Below are positions 23,617-32,551 of a stretch of DNA of 64,000 bases, in pieces. The notes under the pieces were generated by a model, which saw only the letters and a program-made list of their open reading frames with translations, was not told the origin of the DNA and did no database searches. Source of the stretch: Tenuifilum sp040752515 (lineage in GTDB: Bacteria; Bacteroidota; Bacteroidia; Bacteroidales; Tenuifilaceae); NCBI GenBank assembly GCA_040752515.1, contig JBFMGQ010000015.1, positions 4,527-68,526 on the forward strand. Reading direction: 5' to 3'. Each line of letters opens with the position of its first letter. The first letter of the stretch is position 1. The position numbers and the translations under genes are program-made.

Positions 23617-25311
23617 ATGTCACAAAAAAAATTAATTGAGTGTGTGCCCAATTTTTCCGAAGGGCGCGATATGACCATCATTAAACAGATAACCAGTGAG
23701 ATAGAAGCCGTTGAGGGTGTTAAACTTATTGATGTTGACCCCGGCAAAGCGACCAACCGAACAGTGGTCACCTTTGTTGGAACTCCCGACGAAGTAATAG
23801 AGGCTGCCTTTAGAGCCACCCGAAAGGCCATGGAACTTATTGATATGAGCAAACATCATGGTGCCCATCCCCGTTTTGGGGCTACCGATGTTTGCCCGCT
23901 TGTTCCAGTGGCTAACATTACCATGGAAGAGGTGGTTGAGTATGCACGCAAGTTGGCCAAACGTATTGGCGATGAACTTGGTATTCCCGTTTACTGTTAT
24001 GAGTTTGCAGCCTTTGAAGATAAACGTCGAAACCTTGCTAATTGTAGAGCTGGGGAGTACGAGGGGTTACCCAAAAAGTTGCAGGATCCGGCATGGAAAC
24101 CCGATTTTGGGCCATCGCAGTTTCTCCCTAGAACTGGAGCCATAGCTGTGGGCGCTCGGAACTTTTTGGTCGCTTACAACGTTAACCTCAATACCACATC
24201 AACTCGAAGGGCAAATGCAGTAGCTTTTGACATCCGCGAAAAAGGACGCCCACAACGCATTGGTAATCCTGTTACTGGTAAGATTGCAACCGATGAAAAC
24301 GGTAATGAGATATGGATTCCGGGTTCGCTCAAGGCATGCAAAGCAATCGGATGGTTTATCGATGAGTATGGAATAGCTCAGGTTTCCATTAACCTAACCG
24401 ATATTACCGTAACCCCCATTCATGTTGCTTTTGAGGAGACCTGCAAGAAGGCTGCTGAACGTGGCTTAAGGGTTACTGGATCTGAGATTGTTGGGGTTGT
24501 TCCCCTAAACGCCATGCTCGAGGCCGGTAAGTATTTCCTGCGTAAGCAGCAACGCTCCCTTGGTATTCCTGATAGGGAAATTATTAAAATTGCTGTAAAA
24601 TCCATGGGGCTGGATGAACTTTACCCATTCGACCCCGATAAAAAAATCATTGAGTATATTCTGGGGGAGAAAACCGGAAAGCGATTGGTTGACAAAACAC
24701 TGGAAGGGTTCACTCAGGAAACCGCATCTGAATCGCCTGCCCCGGGTGGTGGATCTATTTCAGCAGCTATGGGAGCATTTGGGGCAGCGCTTGCCACTAT
24801 GGTGGCAAATCTTTCATCGCATAAACCCGGCTGGGACGATCGCTGGGAGGAGTTCTCGAATTGGGCTGAAAAGGGTAAGTTTTACATGGAACAGCTCATT
24901 AAAATGGTTGATGAGGATACGGCAGCGTTCAACCGTATTATGGATGCCTTTGGCTTACCCAAGGCAACCGATGAGGAAAAGGCCACCCGCACAAAAGCCA
25001 TTCAGGATGCCACCCTTTATGCCATTGAGGTGCCATTTCGTGTTATGAACCTTTGCTTTGAATCGATGGAGGTGATAAAGGCTATGGCTGAACATGGTAA
25101 CCCCAACTCCGTTTCCGATGCCGGGGTTGGAGCATTAGCAGCTCGTTCGGCTGTGATGGGGGCTTTCCTTAATGTGAAGATTAATGCTTCAGGTTTAAAG
25201 GACAAGGATAAAGCCAACGAGTTTATTAGTAAAGGTGCAGAGATTGTAAAGAAAGCACAACAAATGGAAACAGAAATTCTTGCTATTGTTGAAAGTAAGA
25301 TACAGGCATAA
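23617..25311 (+). CDS. ftcD: Bifunctional glutamate formimidoyltransferase / formimidoyltetrahydrofolate cyclodeaminase
   Basis: Transfers the formimino group of formimidoyl-glutamate to tetrahydrofolate and then releases ammonia to give methenyl-tetrahydrofolate, closing histidine degradation. The 564-residue product is a fusion. Residues 1-330 are the transferase (IECVPNFSEGRD at the start, DPGKATNRTVVTFVG, HHGAHPRFGATDVCPLVP). Residues about 355-564 are the cyclodeaminase, opening with SESPAPGGGSISAAMGAFG. The two-domain form is as in vertebrates and many Bacteroidota. Its substrate is the product of hutI upstream. A terminator follows. Confidence 0.97.
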   Translation: MSQKKLIECVPNFSEGRDMTIIKQITSEIEAVEGVKLIDVDPGKATNRTVVTFVGTPDEVIEAAFRATRKAMELIDMSKHHGAHPRFGATDVCPLVPVANITMEEVVEYARKLAKRIGDELGIPVYCYEFAAFEDKRRNLANCRAGEYEGLPKKLQDPAWKPDFGPSQFLPRTGAIAVGARNFLVAYNVNLNTTSTRRANAVAFDIREKGRPQRIGNPVTGKIATDENGNEIWIPGSLKACKAIGWFIDEYGIAQVSINLTDITVTPIHVAFEETCKKAAERGLRVTGSEIVGVVPLNAMLEAGKYFLRKQQRSLGIPDREIIKIAVKSMGLDELYPFDPDKKIIEYILGEKTGKRLVDKTLEGFTQETASESPAPGGGSISAAMGAFGAALATMVANLSSHKPGWDDRWEEFSNWAEKGKFYMEQLIKMVDEDTAAFNRIMDAFGLPKATDEEKATRTKAIQDATLYAIEVPFRVMNLCFESMEVIKAMAEHGNPNSVSDAGVGALAARSAVMGAFLNVKINASGLKDKDKANEFISKGAEIVKKAQQMETEILAIVESKIQA

Positions 25312-25325
25312 TTTATATTTGATTC

Positions 25326-25362
25326 AAAAATTTAAGGGCGCTCATGGCGCCCTTAAATTTTT
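25326..25362. terminator. Bidirectional terminator between ftcD and the FadL-like gene
   Basis: A 16-bp perfect stem, left arm ending AAGGGCGC and right arm starting GCGCCCTT, with a 5-base loop. A runs on the left and T runs on the right allow it to work for both converging genes. Confidence 0.9.
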
Positions 25363-25424
25363 AGGGTATATATTATTTTAATCCACATTCGTCGATTCAA
25401 AAAAATCAGTTGACTAACGTGGGT

Positions 25425-26966
25425 TTAAAATCGGAAGCCGACCGTAAGTATAACTTTATTGTCTGTCAATTTATTTGTTACGCTTGGAATATTATAGTCG
25501 TAAAAAACGTATTTGATGTCCTGAAGTGTTCTCAGGTAAGCAAAGTCGATTGATACGTTTCCTGATCTGTACCCTATTCCACCAGAAAATTGCTTAATGT
25601 TTGATTTGTCGTTCAAGAACCCTGATTTATAGGGTGATGGGTAATAGGCATAACCGCCTCTGAGGGCTATGTCACCCAACTTGTACTCACCGCCAAATCT
25701 TAGGTTTGTAACACTCTTAAAGGTATTCCCCATCTGGCTGTTTAAATCCCAGAATGTATCACCATCGCCACCGCGGCGGAAGCGCATGGCAGAGTAGTCA
25801 AGATGTTCAATATCGATACTTACCAATCCCTTTTGCATAATAACAAAAGCAACGCTTCCAATAACCTTCATCGGTGTCTCAAAGTGATAATCGTATCTCC
25901 CCAGTGGGCTATTACTTTGAAAGTAAACTGGGGTGCCGGTTGTGTCAAAGTCCGTTTTAATAGATGACGAGAATGCATCGTCAAAGCTATAAAATGTAGG
26001 TGTGTGAAGTGATAATCCTATGCGTACTTCAGGAACTGGAATATAAATACCCCCAATTTTTAGGTTGAAGCCCGATCCTTTTGTTTCGATATACTGTTTG
26101 TAATCTAAGCTGTAAAATCGATCACCGTTTGGTCTGGCGGGATTGCTTCCTTTTGCTTCTTCAACATACGTTGAGTTAAATATGTAGTTAAAATCAGTAA
26201 TACCCATAGATGCTCCCAAGTAGAATTTATTTGATATATTGAGACCAAAAGCAGTGGTAAACTCACCCGAGCCACCCTCGGTTGTTACAATGTTTTTATA
26301 GTTAACAGAATCCTGTAGGTAAATTGCTGGTTCGTAGGTGCCTGTTCCTGAATCATATTCATATAGCAACCATGTATTCCATGCCATTATCGATTCCCAT
26401 GCGCCACCGCCAAGGGAATTAAAGGGGTTATAGTTGGTGCTTGGTTCTAGTTGCGAGGGGGTATATTTCCCATTAGTAATAGCTGAAAAGTAATCCATTA
26501 TGGAGTACTTATTAAAATCACCAAGTGTAATTGCATTTGAATGGAAATCGTTGGTGCGGTTGTAACCGAATGAAAGGTTGTAGGCCAGAATGCCTTTGTC
26601 TTCAGACTTGTAAGGCTTGAACGACATCACAAAGCCCAAATTATCAAGGTAAAGCCTATTCTTACTATCCGATGCCGATATCCCCAGAAAGGTTGAGTTA
26701 ATCTTTTGGGTTTTAAACGATGGGGTAATGGTAAATTCACCCGATTTGTAAACGCCAACCCCAGCAGGGTTTACGCCTATTGAAGAAAAATCGGCACCCA
26801 ATGCACCAAAGGCACCACCCATCGATACAAAACGGGCTGTTCCATTATTGATTGTTTGGCTGAACCGTAACCCATCGGCAAGGGTTTGGGCATTGAGGTT
26901 AAAGCTCGTAATAGAAAGCAAAGTCACTAAGCTGCATATTTTAATTTTGTTCGATTTCATATTCAT
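25425..26966 (-). CDS. FadL/OmpP1-type outer-membrane transporter
   Basis: A 513-residue outer-membrane beta-barrel. A signal peptide ends near residue 26 (SFNLNAQ). The mature N-terminus, GLRFSQTINNGTARFVSMGG followed by AFGALGADFSSIGVNPAG, is the N-terminal hatch-like motif of FadL/OmpP1 proteins. Many alternating hydrophobic strands follow and the protein ends in an aromatic residue (VGFRF). The family carries hydrophobic substrates across the outer membrane, but the substrate is unknown. It lies downstream of the Tyr/Trp-rich lipoprotein gene, probably in the same transcript. A preferred start may be the internal ATG two codons on (MKSNKIK). Confidence 0.85.
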   Translation of the reverse strand: MNMKSNKIKICSLVTLLSITSFNLNAQTLADGLRFSQTINNGTARFVSMGGAFGALGADFSSIGVNPAGVGVYKSGEFTITPSFKTQKINSTFLGISASDSKNRLYLDNLGFVMSFKPYKSEDKGILAYNLSFGYNRTNDFHSNAITLGDFNKYSIMDYFSAITNGKYTPSQLEPSTNYNPFNSLGGGAWESIMAWNTWLLYEYDSGTGTYEPAIYLQDSVNYKNIVTTEGGSGEFTTAFGLNISNKFYLGASMGITDFNYIFNSTYVEEAKGSNPARPNGDRFYSLDYKQYIETKGSGFNLKIGGIYIPVPEVRIGLSLHTPTFYSFDDAFSSSIKTDFDTTGTPVYFQSNSPLGRYDYHFETPMKVIGSVAFVIMQKGLVSIDIEHLDYSAMRFRRGGDGDTFWDLNSQMGNTFKSVTNLRFGGEYKLGDIALRGGYAYYPSPYKSGFLNDKSNIKQFSGGIGYRSGNVSIDFAYLRTLQDIKYVFYDYNIPSVTNKLTDNKVILTVGFRF

Positions 26967-27042
26967 GATGGTTAAGTTTACAATTTGATATTATGTGAAA
27001 AAAGGGAGAGGATTTCCTCTCCCATGAGGTGCTTATCTTAAG

Positions 27043-28440
27043 TTATCGTCTTCTTGTTGTTGAACTTCCGCTTGAACTGCTACTCGATGAACTGCTACTT
27101 GATGAGGAGCGAGATACTGATGGGCTGCTACTACCCGATGAACTTCCACTTGAACTCCTTGGGCGATCATAGTCATAGCTGCGGGTTGAAGGTTGCGATG
27201 TTGAAGGGGTGCTAACCCTACTAGGGCGATTATATGTAGGTGTGGATGACCTTGCTGGTGCTGTTGTTGATGGGGTGCGTCCAAAGGTTGGTGAAGTTGA
27301 AGGATTTTCTACTCTGCGAGTACTATTATATTCACCCGAAGAACTTGAACGAGGCCTTTCGTAGGTAGGTGTTGTACCCCTGTGGGTGGGTTCGGATATA
27401 CCTATCTCTCTGGTGGGGCGATTTGTTCTGGTTGTTGAATATTCGCCTGTTTCATGGGTAGTTCTGGTTGATGAGCCATCTCTTCTAATAACAGTTTGAG
27501 TTCCTGTAGTTGTGCTTCGCCCTTCGCCTCTGTGTGTTTCGTATGTAGGTGCAACTCGAGTTTGAGTTTCACGGGTAGTTACAATAGGGTTATTATCAGA
27601 GGCAACATCGATTCTGTTTCTTCGAGTTGCCACAACTTGTCCGTCATTCGGAGATATTGAGGAACTTCTTCCTCCTACATACTGTTCTGTGTTATTAGTA
27701 GAATTTCCTCTGCGGCCGTAGTAATAATTGCTGCTATTTGGGGTGTACTTATCCCAGTAATAGGTTGCGTCGTACCAACCTGACCAGTATGCATTGCCCA
27801 CAGCATAAGGAGAGTAGTACCATGGATTGTAATACCACGGGCTATAATACCAAGGATCCCAGTAATAACCAAGGTAGAAAGAATTCCATGGATTATACCC
27901 CCATCCGTAACCAAATCCAAAGTATAAACCCGTTCTTGGCCAGCCGAAAGAGTTGTAAATGTACCATGGCTCAACCCAGATGTTGCTACCCATTACCACT
28001 ACTTTGTAATACGATGGGTCATATGCCTGAGCGTAGCGCCAATCGTCGGAGTAATATGTACTCCAATCCTCAAGCCCGTAGCGTGGATCTTCAAATCCTT
28101 TTAACCTACGTTCGTACGACTCTTGGTAGCTATCGGAAAGTATTCTACGGTAAGGGTTGGGATCTTCTGCTTTATAAATAATGGTATCGTTTTTGCTGCT
28201 GTCCTCAAGTGCCTTTAGTGCTTCAGCAAATTTGCCATCCATTTTACTGTATTGTTGCTGTTTTTCAGAAGGTGCAGCATGTTGCTCGCTGGCAACTTCA
28301 ACTTTTGTAGTTTTTGGTTTAGTGCTTCCGTATATTTCATCATCCCACGATGATGTCTTGTTTACCTGCAAGCCTGCTGAGCATGATGCCAGCATGATTG
28401 CTGCAATTGTAAACAGTGAATTTGAGAACATTCGTTTCAT
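27043..28440 (-). CDS. Low-complexity Tyr/Trp-rich and Ser-rich lipoprotein
   Basis: No family function is recognised. The product from ATG 28440 (MKRMFSNSLF) is about 465 residues. The signal peptide ends in a lipobox IMLASC. Residues about 40-130 are charged, with SYQESYERRLKGFEDPRYG. Residues about 140-240 are extremely aromatic, with repeats such as WDPWYYSPWYYNPWYYSP. The C-terminal 230 residues are Thr/Ser/Arg-rich, ending in a run of about 15 Ser and TTRRR. Such composition suggests a surface-exposed or outer-membrane-associated protein. The FadL-like gene follows 76 bases later and proS is divergent. A longer start at 28446 adds two residues. Confidence 0.75.
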   Translation of the reverse strand: MKRMFSNSLFTIAAIMLASCSAGLQVNKTSSWDDEIYGSTKPKTTKVEVASEQHAAPSEKQQQYSKMDGKFAEALKALEDSSKNDTIIYKAEDPNPYRRILSDSYQESYERRLKGFEDPRYGLEDWSTYYSDDWRYAQAYDPSYYKVVVMGSNIWVEPWYIYNSFGWPRTGLYFGFGYGWGYNPWNSFYLGYYWDPWYYSPWYYNPWYYSPYAVGNAYWSGWYDATYYWDKYTPNSSNYYYGRRGNSTNNTEQYVGGRSSSISPNDGQVVATRRNRIDVASDNNPIVTTRETQTRVAPTYETHRGEGRSTTTGTQTVIRRDGSSTRTTHETGEYSTTRTNRPTREIGISEPTHRGTTPTYERPRSSSSGEYNSTRRVENPSTSPTFGRTPSTTAPARSSTPTYNRPSRVSTPSTSQPSTRSYDYDRPRSSSGSSSGSSSPSVSRSSSSSSSSSSSSSGSSTTRRR

Positions 28441-28543
28441 ATGCACCTCCTAATAGGTCTTAGTTTATTATTCAATTTTATTAATTACTTTTGCCAATGT
28501 TTTAGCATGTTATTTACTACAAAAATCATTCCAATTACTTTGT

Positions 28544-30019
28544 ATGGCAAAGGAAATTACAAGCAGAAGCGAAAATTATTCGCAGTGGTATAACGATATC
28601 GTGGTTAAGGCCGGATTAGCAGATTACTCTGCGGTGCGAGGGTGTATGGTTATAAAGCCATACGGCTATGCTATTTGGGAAAAAATGCGCGACCAACTGG
28701 ACAGGATGTTTAAGGAGACAGGCCATCAGAACGCATATTTCCCATTATTTATTCCAAAATCTTTTTTCAGTCGCGAGGCTGCTCACGTTGAGGGTTTTGC
28801 CAAGGAATGTGCCGTGGTTACCCATTATCGCCTTAAAAATGATCCCAATGGTAAGGGTATTGTCGTTGATGAGGATGCTAAACTCGAGGAAGAACTTATT
28901 GTTCGCCCTACATCGGAGACCATTATCTGGAACACTTATAAAACCTGGATCCAATCGTATCGCGATTTACCCATTCTGATCAATCAATGGGCTAATGTAG
29001 TGCGGTGGGAAATGCGTACCCGCTTATTCCTCCGTACAGCCGAGTTTTTATGGCAGGAAGGCCATACCGCTCACGCAAGTATGGACGAAGCCGTTGAGGA
29101 GGCCGAGCGTATGATTAATGTGTATGCTACATTTGCACGCGAATGGATGGCAATGCCGGTATTGGTTGGGAAAAAATCGGAGTCGGAACGTTTTGCTGGT
29201 GCTATCGATACCTATACCATTGAGGCACTAATGCAGGATGGTAAAGCTTTGCAGGCAGGTACATCGCACTTCCTTGGACAGAATTTTGCAAAGGCTTTCG
29301 ATGTTAAGTTCTTAAATAAAGAAGGACAACAGGAGTACGTTTGGGCTACCTCGTGGGGTGTTTCTACCCGCCTTATGGGTGCGTTGGTAATGACCCATTC
29401 CGACGATAATGGATTGGTTTTACCCCCAAAGCTTGCACCTACTCAGGTTGTTTTTGTACCCATTTACAAAAACGATGAAGAGCTTTCAGCTATCGGGCTG
29501 GTTGTTGAAAAGCTTAGGGCACAACTACACTCAAAGGGTATTACAACATATTACGACGATAGGGATAACTATAAGCCTGGGTTTAAGTTTGCTGAACACG
29601 AAATGCGTGGGATTCCCGTAAGGGTAGCCATTGGCCCAAAAGATATTGAGAAGGGTACTGCCGAGGTAGCACGCCGCGATACCCTTCAAAAGCAGTATAT
29701 TGCCCAAGATCATCTTGCCGATTCAATAGTTACCTTGCTCAACGATATCCAGCAGAACTTGTACAAACGAGCGCTGGAATTTCGTGAAAGTAACACCGTA
29801 AAGGTCGATTCGTACGACGAGTTCAAGAATGTACTAACGGAAAAAGGTGGCTTTGTTTTGGCGCACTGGGATGGAACACCTGAAACCGAAGCTCTAATTA
29901 AAGAGGAAACCAAAGCAACTATTCGTTGCATTCCTCTCGATATGCCCGAAGAGGATGGTAAATGTATTGTTACTGGCAAACCGTCGAAACGAAGGGCTAT
30001 TTTTGCTCAGGCATACTAA
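28544..30019 (+). CDS. proS: Prolyl-tRNA synthetase, archaeal/eukaryal type
   Basis: Charges tRNA-Pro with proline. The 491-residue protein is the short class II form without the insertion domain. Motifs are RPTSETIIW, RTAEFLWQEGHTAH, and TSHFLGQNFAKAF. An anticodon-binding domain follows from about 290 (PTQVVFVPIYK). A C-terminal zinc-like/Tyr-ending domain closes with CIVTGKPSKRRAIFAQAY, the hallmark of the archaeal/eukaryal type. The start codon directly follows TTACTTTG, a -7-like element, so the mRNA may have almost no leader. A terminator lies 20 bases after the stop. Confidence 0.97.
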   Translation: MAKEITSRSENYSQWYNDIVVKAGLADYSAVRGCMVIKPYGYAIWEKMRDQLDRMFKETGHQNAYFPLFIPKSFFSREAAHVEGFAKECAVVTHYRLKNDPNGKGIVVDEDAKLEEELIVRPTSETIIWNTYKTWIQSYRDLPILINQWANVVRWEMRTRLFLRTAEFLWQEGHTAHASMDEAVEEAERMINVYATFAREWMAMPVLVGKKSESERFAGAIDTYTIEALMQDGKALQAGTSHFLGQNFAKAFDVKFLNKEGQQEYVWATSWGVSTRLMGALVMTHSDDNGLVLPPKLAPTQVVFVPIYKNDEELSAIGLVVEKLRAQLHSKGITTYYDDRDNYKPGFKFAEHEMRGIPVRVAIGPKDIEKGTAEVARRDTLQKQYIAQDHLADSIVTLLNDIQQNLYKRALEFRESNTVKVDSYDEFKNVLTEKGGFVLAHWDGTPETEALIKEETKATIRCIPLDMPEEDGKCIVTGKPSKRRAIFAQAY

Positions 30020-30038
30020 TTACTAATCATTTTTTTTT

Positions 30039-30068
30039 AAAAAGGCTGCCAAAAGCAGCCTTTTTTTG
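30039..30068 (+). terminator. Intrinsic terminator after proS
   Basis: AAAAAGGCTGC paired with GCAGCCTTTTT (30039-30049, 30055-30065), 5-base loop, T-rich end. Confidence 0.9.
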
Positions 30069-30121
30069 CTTTGCTTACTTATGATATTTGATGTATATTT
30101 GAAATTCTAAACTAAAATAAT

Positions 30122-30823
30122 ATGGAAAACGAATCCACTCAGCAAAAAATTCAATATCTACTTACCGAGAAAGCTGTTATTAAGCAGAGAATATATGACA
30201 ATACCCTTGAGGTTTTTGGCTTAATCAAGGAAGTGCTAAAGGAAATAGAGGAAGGCTACAACGATAAGCTGAAAGGGTACGATAAAAGGGTTAAGCTGGA
30301 GTATAACGACAGAGGAAAATATGAAGCAGAGCTAAAGGTTGCTGGCGATTTGCTTATTTTTAGCATGCACACAAATGTTTTTGAGTTTGACCGCGATCAC
30401 AGCATCTGGAAGCTGTCGTATGTTTCCGATAATGTATTAAACTCATACTGTGGAATAATCAACATTTACAACTTTTTGGCCGATTCGTTCAAGTATAACA
30501 GGCTCGACGATTTGGGGTATCTAATTGGACGTATTTTCGTTAATAGGGAAAATCACTACTTTGTAGAGGGGAAACGTCAAATGGGTTTCCTTTACAATAA
30601 TTTTGGTACTGCAGTAATTGATAGGAAATCGTTAAGAACTATTATCGAAACGGCAATAATGTATGCTCTGGAATTCGACTTGCTAGTTCCACCCTACGAT
30701 GTGGTTAAAATTGCTTCGGTTGTGCAGCTTAACACAAAAATTGAAAATGCTAAACTACAAACAGGTAAGCGTTTGGGCTTTAGGTTTAACTCCGATGATG
30801 TTTTAGAGGAAAAGGAACAATAA
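30122..30823 (+). CDS. Conserved hypothetical protein, Bacteroidota type
   Basis: A 233-residue soluble protein without signal peptide or membrane helix. I do not recognise a named domain. The first 70 residues are helical and charged (LLTEKAVIKQRIYDNTLEVF, KEVLKEIEEGYNDKLKGYD). A mixed alpha/beta middle contains FSMHTNVFEFDRDHSIWK and GRIFVNRENHYFVEGKRQMG, with paired acidic and His residues. A helical C-terminus follows. It is 20 bases before the M49-like gene, so the two are probably co-transcribed, but the second gene's product is exported and this one is not. Codon use looks like its neighbours. Confidence 0.7.
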   Translation: MENESTQQKIQYLLTEKAVIKQRIYDNTLEVFGLIKEVLKEIEEGYNDKLKGYDKRVKLEYNDRGKYEAELKVAGDLLIFSMHTNVFEFDRDHSIWKLSYVSDNVLNSYCGIINIYNFLADSFKYNRLDDLGYLIGRIFVNRENHYFVEGKRQMGFLYNNFGTAVIDRKSLRTIIETAIMYALEFDLLVPPYDVVKIASVVQLNTKIENAKLQTGKRLGFRFNSDDVLEEKEQ

Positions 30824-30843
30824 TTTAACAACATAATTTAGGT

Positions 30844-32472
30844 ATGAGAAAAATAACACTACTACTGGCCGCTGTTGCAATACTTTTAAATTATGGTTGC
30901 AACAATAAAAAATCGCAGGGGTCTGATATGCAGAAAAAAGTCAATGAATACGCTCCGGTTGAGCTCAGGGTTGATATAATCAACCTGTCCGATAAGGAAA
31001 AGCAGATGCTGCCTATCCTTTTTGATGTTGCTGAAATCATGGATGAGCTTTTTTGGCTTCAAACCTTTGGGAATAAGGAGGAGCTGTTAGGTAAGATTAC
31101 CGATGATGCCACTCGTGACTTTGTAATGATAAACTACGGGCCATGGGAAAGGCTTAACGATAATAAGCCCTTTGTTGAAGGCTACGGAGAAAAACCTTTG
31201 GGTGCTAATTTTTATCCATTGGATATGACCCGTGAGGAGTTTGAAGCTTTTCAGGCACCCGACAAGACAAGCCTTTACACGCTAATTGTCCGTAATGCCG
31301 ATGGGAAACTTGAGTCGGTTCCATACCATATTGCCTACAAGGAAAAAATTGATAAAGCCGCCGATTTGCTTCGCAAGGCAGCCGAGCTTGCCGAAGACGA
31401 AGGGTTAAAAAAGTACCTTACCCTCCGTGCCGATGCCCTCCAAACCGACGATTACTATGCCAGCGATTTAGCCTGGATGGATATGAAAAATAACAAAATT
31501 GATTTTGTTGTTGGGCCAATCGAAAACTATGAGGATGCCTTGTTTAACTATAAGGCTGCTTACGAAGCTTACATTCTCATAAAGGATTTGGAATGGACAC
31601 AAAAAATCAATCGATTTGCTGCCCTGCTTCCCAAGCTACAGGAAAGTTTACCGGTTGAACCCGCATACAAAAAGGAAAAACCCGGCATCGATTCCGATTT
31701 AGGGGTTTATGAAGTTGCCTACTATGCCGGCGATTGTAACTCGGGTAGCAAAACTATAGCTATAAACCTGCCTAACGATCCACGCGTACACCTGGAAAAA
31801 GGTAGCCGCAAGCTGCAGCTTAAGAATGCCATGAAAGCCAAGTTCGAAAAAATACTACTTCCCATTGGAAACATGTTGATAGCCGAAGACCAACGTGATC
31901 ACATTAAGTTTGACGCTTTCTTTGAAAATGTAATGTTCCACGAGGTAGGACATGGGCTTGGCATCAAAAATCTTGTTAACGGAAAAGGAACAGTACATGA
32001 AGCCTTAAAGGAAATGCACTCTGCATTGGAAGAGGGAAAAGCCGATATACTTGGCCTTTACATGGTATCGCAATTGGCCCAGATGGGCGAATTGCCCGAA
32101 AAGGATTTGATGGACAACTACGTAACCTTTGTTGCCGGTATTTTCCGCTCGGTTCGATTTGGTGCAGCATCATCGCATGGGAAGGCAAACATGGTATGTT
32201 TTAACTACCTAAAAGAGCGTGGCGCTTTTGAACGCTTGCCCGAGTCGGGAACATATCGCATTAATTTTGATAAGATGACCGAGGCCATGAACTCGCTTGC
32301 CAGAGATATTCTTACCCTTCAGGGCAATGGCGACTATGCCGGTGTTAAAAGACTTTTTGAGGAAAAAGGATTTATAACCGATGAACTGCAAGCCGACTTG
32401 AATAGGGTTGCTGAAGCTAACATCCCTCGTGATATTAACTGCATACAGGGAAAGGAATTACTTGGCCTGTAA
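30844..32472 (+). CDS. M49 (dipeptidyl-peptidase III)-like zinc metallopeptidase, lipoprotein
   Basis: A 542-residue exported protein. The signal peptide ends in a lipobox-like LNYGC (Cys 19). Zinc ligands are H366-E-V-G-H370 in FHEVGHGLGIKN, with a third ligand in EEGKADILGLY at E396/E397. The standard dipeptidyl-peptidase III motif is HELLGHGSG with one extra residue, so this belongs to the shorter HExxH branch. The upstream region, NLPNDPRVHLEKGSRKLQLKNAM, also fits that branch. The family may cleave peptides, but no activity is established here. It follows the hypothetical gene by 20 bases and has its own terminator. Confidence 0.8.
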   Translation: MRKITLLLAAVAILLNYGCNNKKSQGSDMQKKVNEYAPVELRVDIINLSDKEKQMLPILFDVAEIMDELFWLQTFGNKEELLGKITDDATRDFVMINYGPWERLNDNKPFVEGYGEKPLGANFYPLDMTREEFEAFQAPDKTSLYTLIVRNADGKLESVPYHIAYKEKIDKAADLLRKAAELAEDEGLKKYLTLRADALQTDDYYASDLAWMDMKNNKIDFVVGPIENYEDALFNYKAAYEAYILIKDLEWTQKINRFAALLPKLQESLPVEPAYKKEKPGIDSDLGVYEVAYYAGDCNSGSKTIAINLPNDPRVHLEKGSRKLQLKNAMKAKFEKILLPIGNMLIAEDQRDHIKFDAFFENVMFHEVGHGLGIKNLVNGKGTVHEALKEMHSALEEGKADILGLYMVSQLAQMGELPEKDLMDNYVTFVAGIFRSVRFGAASSHGKANMVCFNYLKERGAFERLPESGTYRINFDKMTEAMNSLARDILTLQGNGDYAGVKRLFEEKGFITDELQADLNRVAEANIPRDINCIQGKELLGL

Positions 32473-32483
32473 ACCAAAAAATT

Positions 32484-32515
32484 AAGGTCGGATGGTTTGC
32501 TTTCCGACCTTTTTT
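32484..32515 (+). terminator. Intrinsic terminator after the M49-like gene
   Basis: AAGGTCGGA / TCCGACCTT (32484-32492, 32503-32511), 10-base loop, T run. Confidence 0.85.
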
Positions 32516-32551
32516 ATTCTATTTTTGAAAGCAATATAAAATTTTAGGGGT

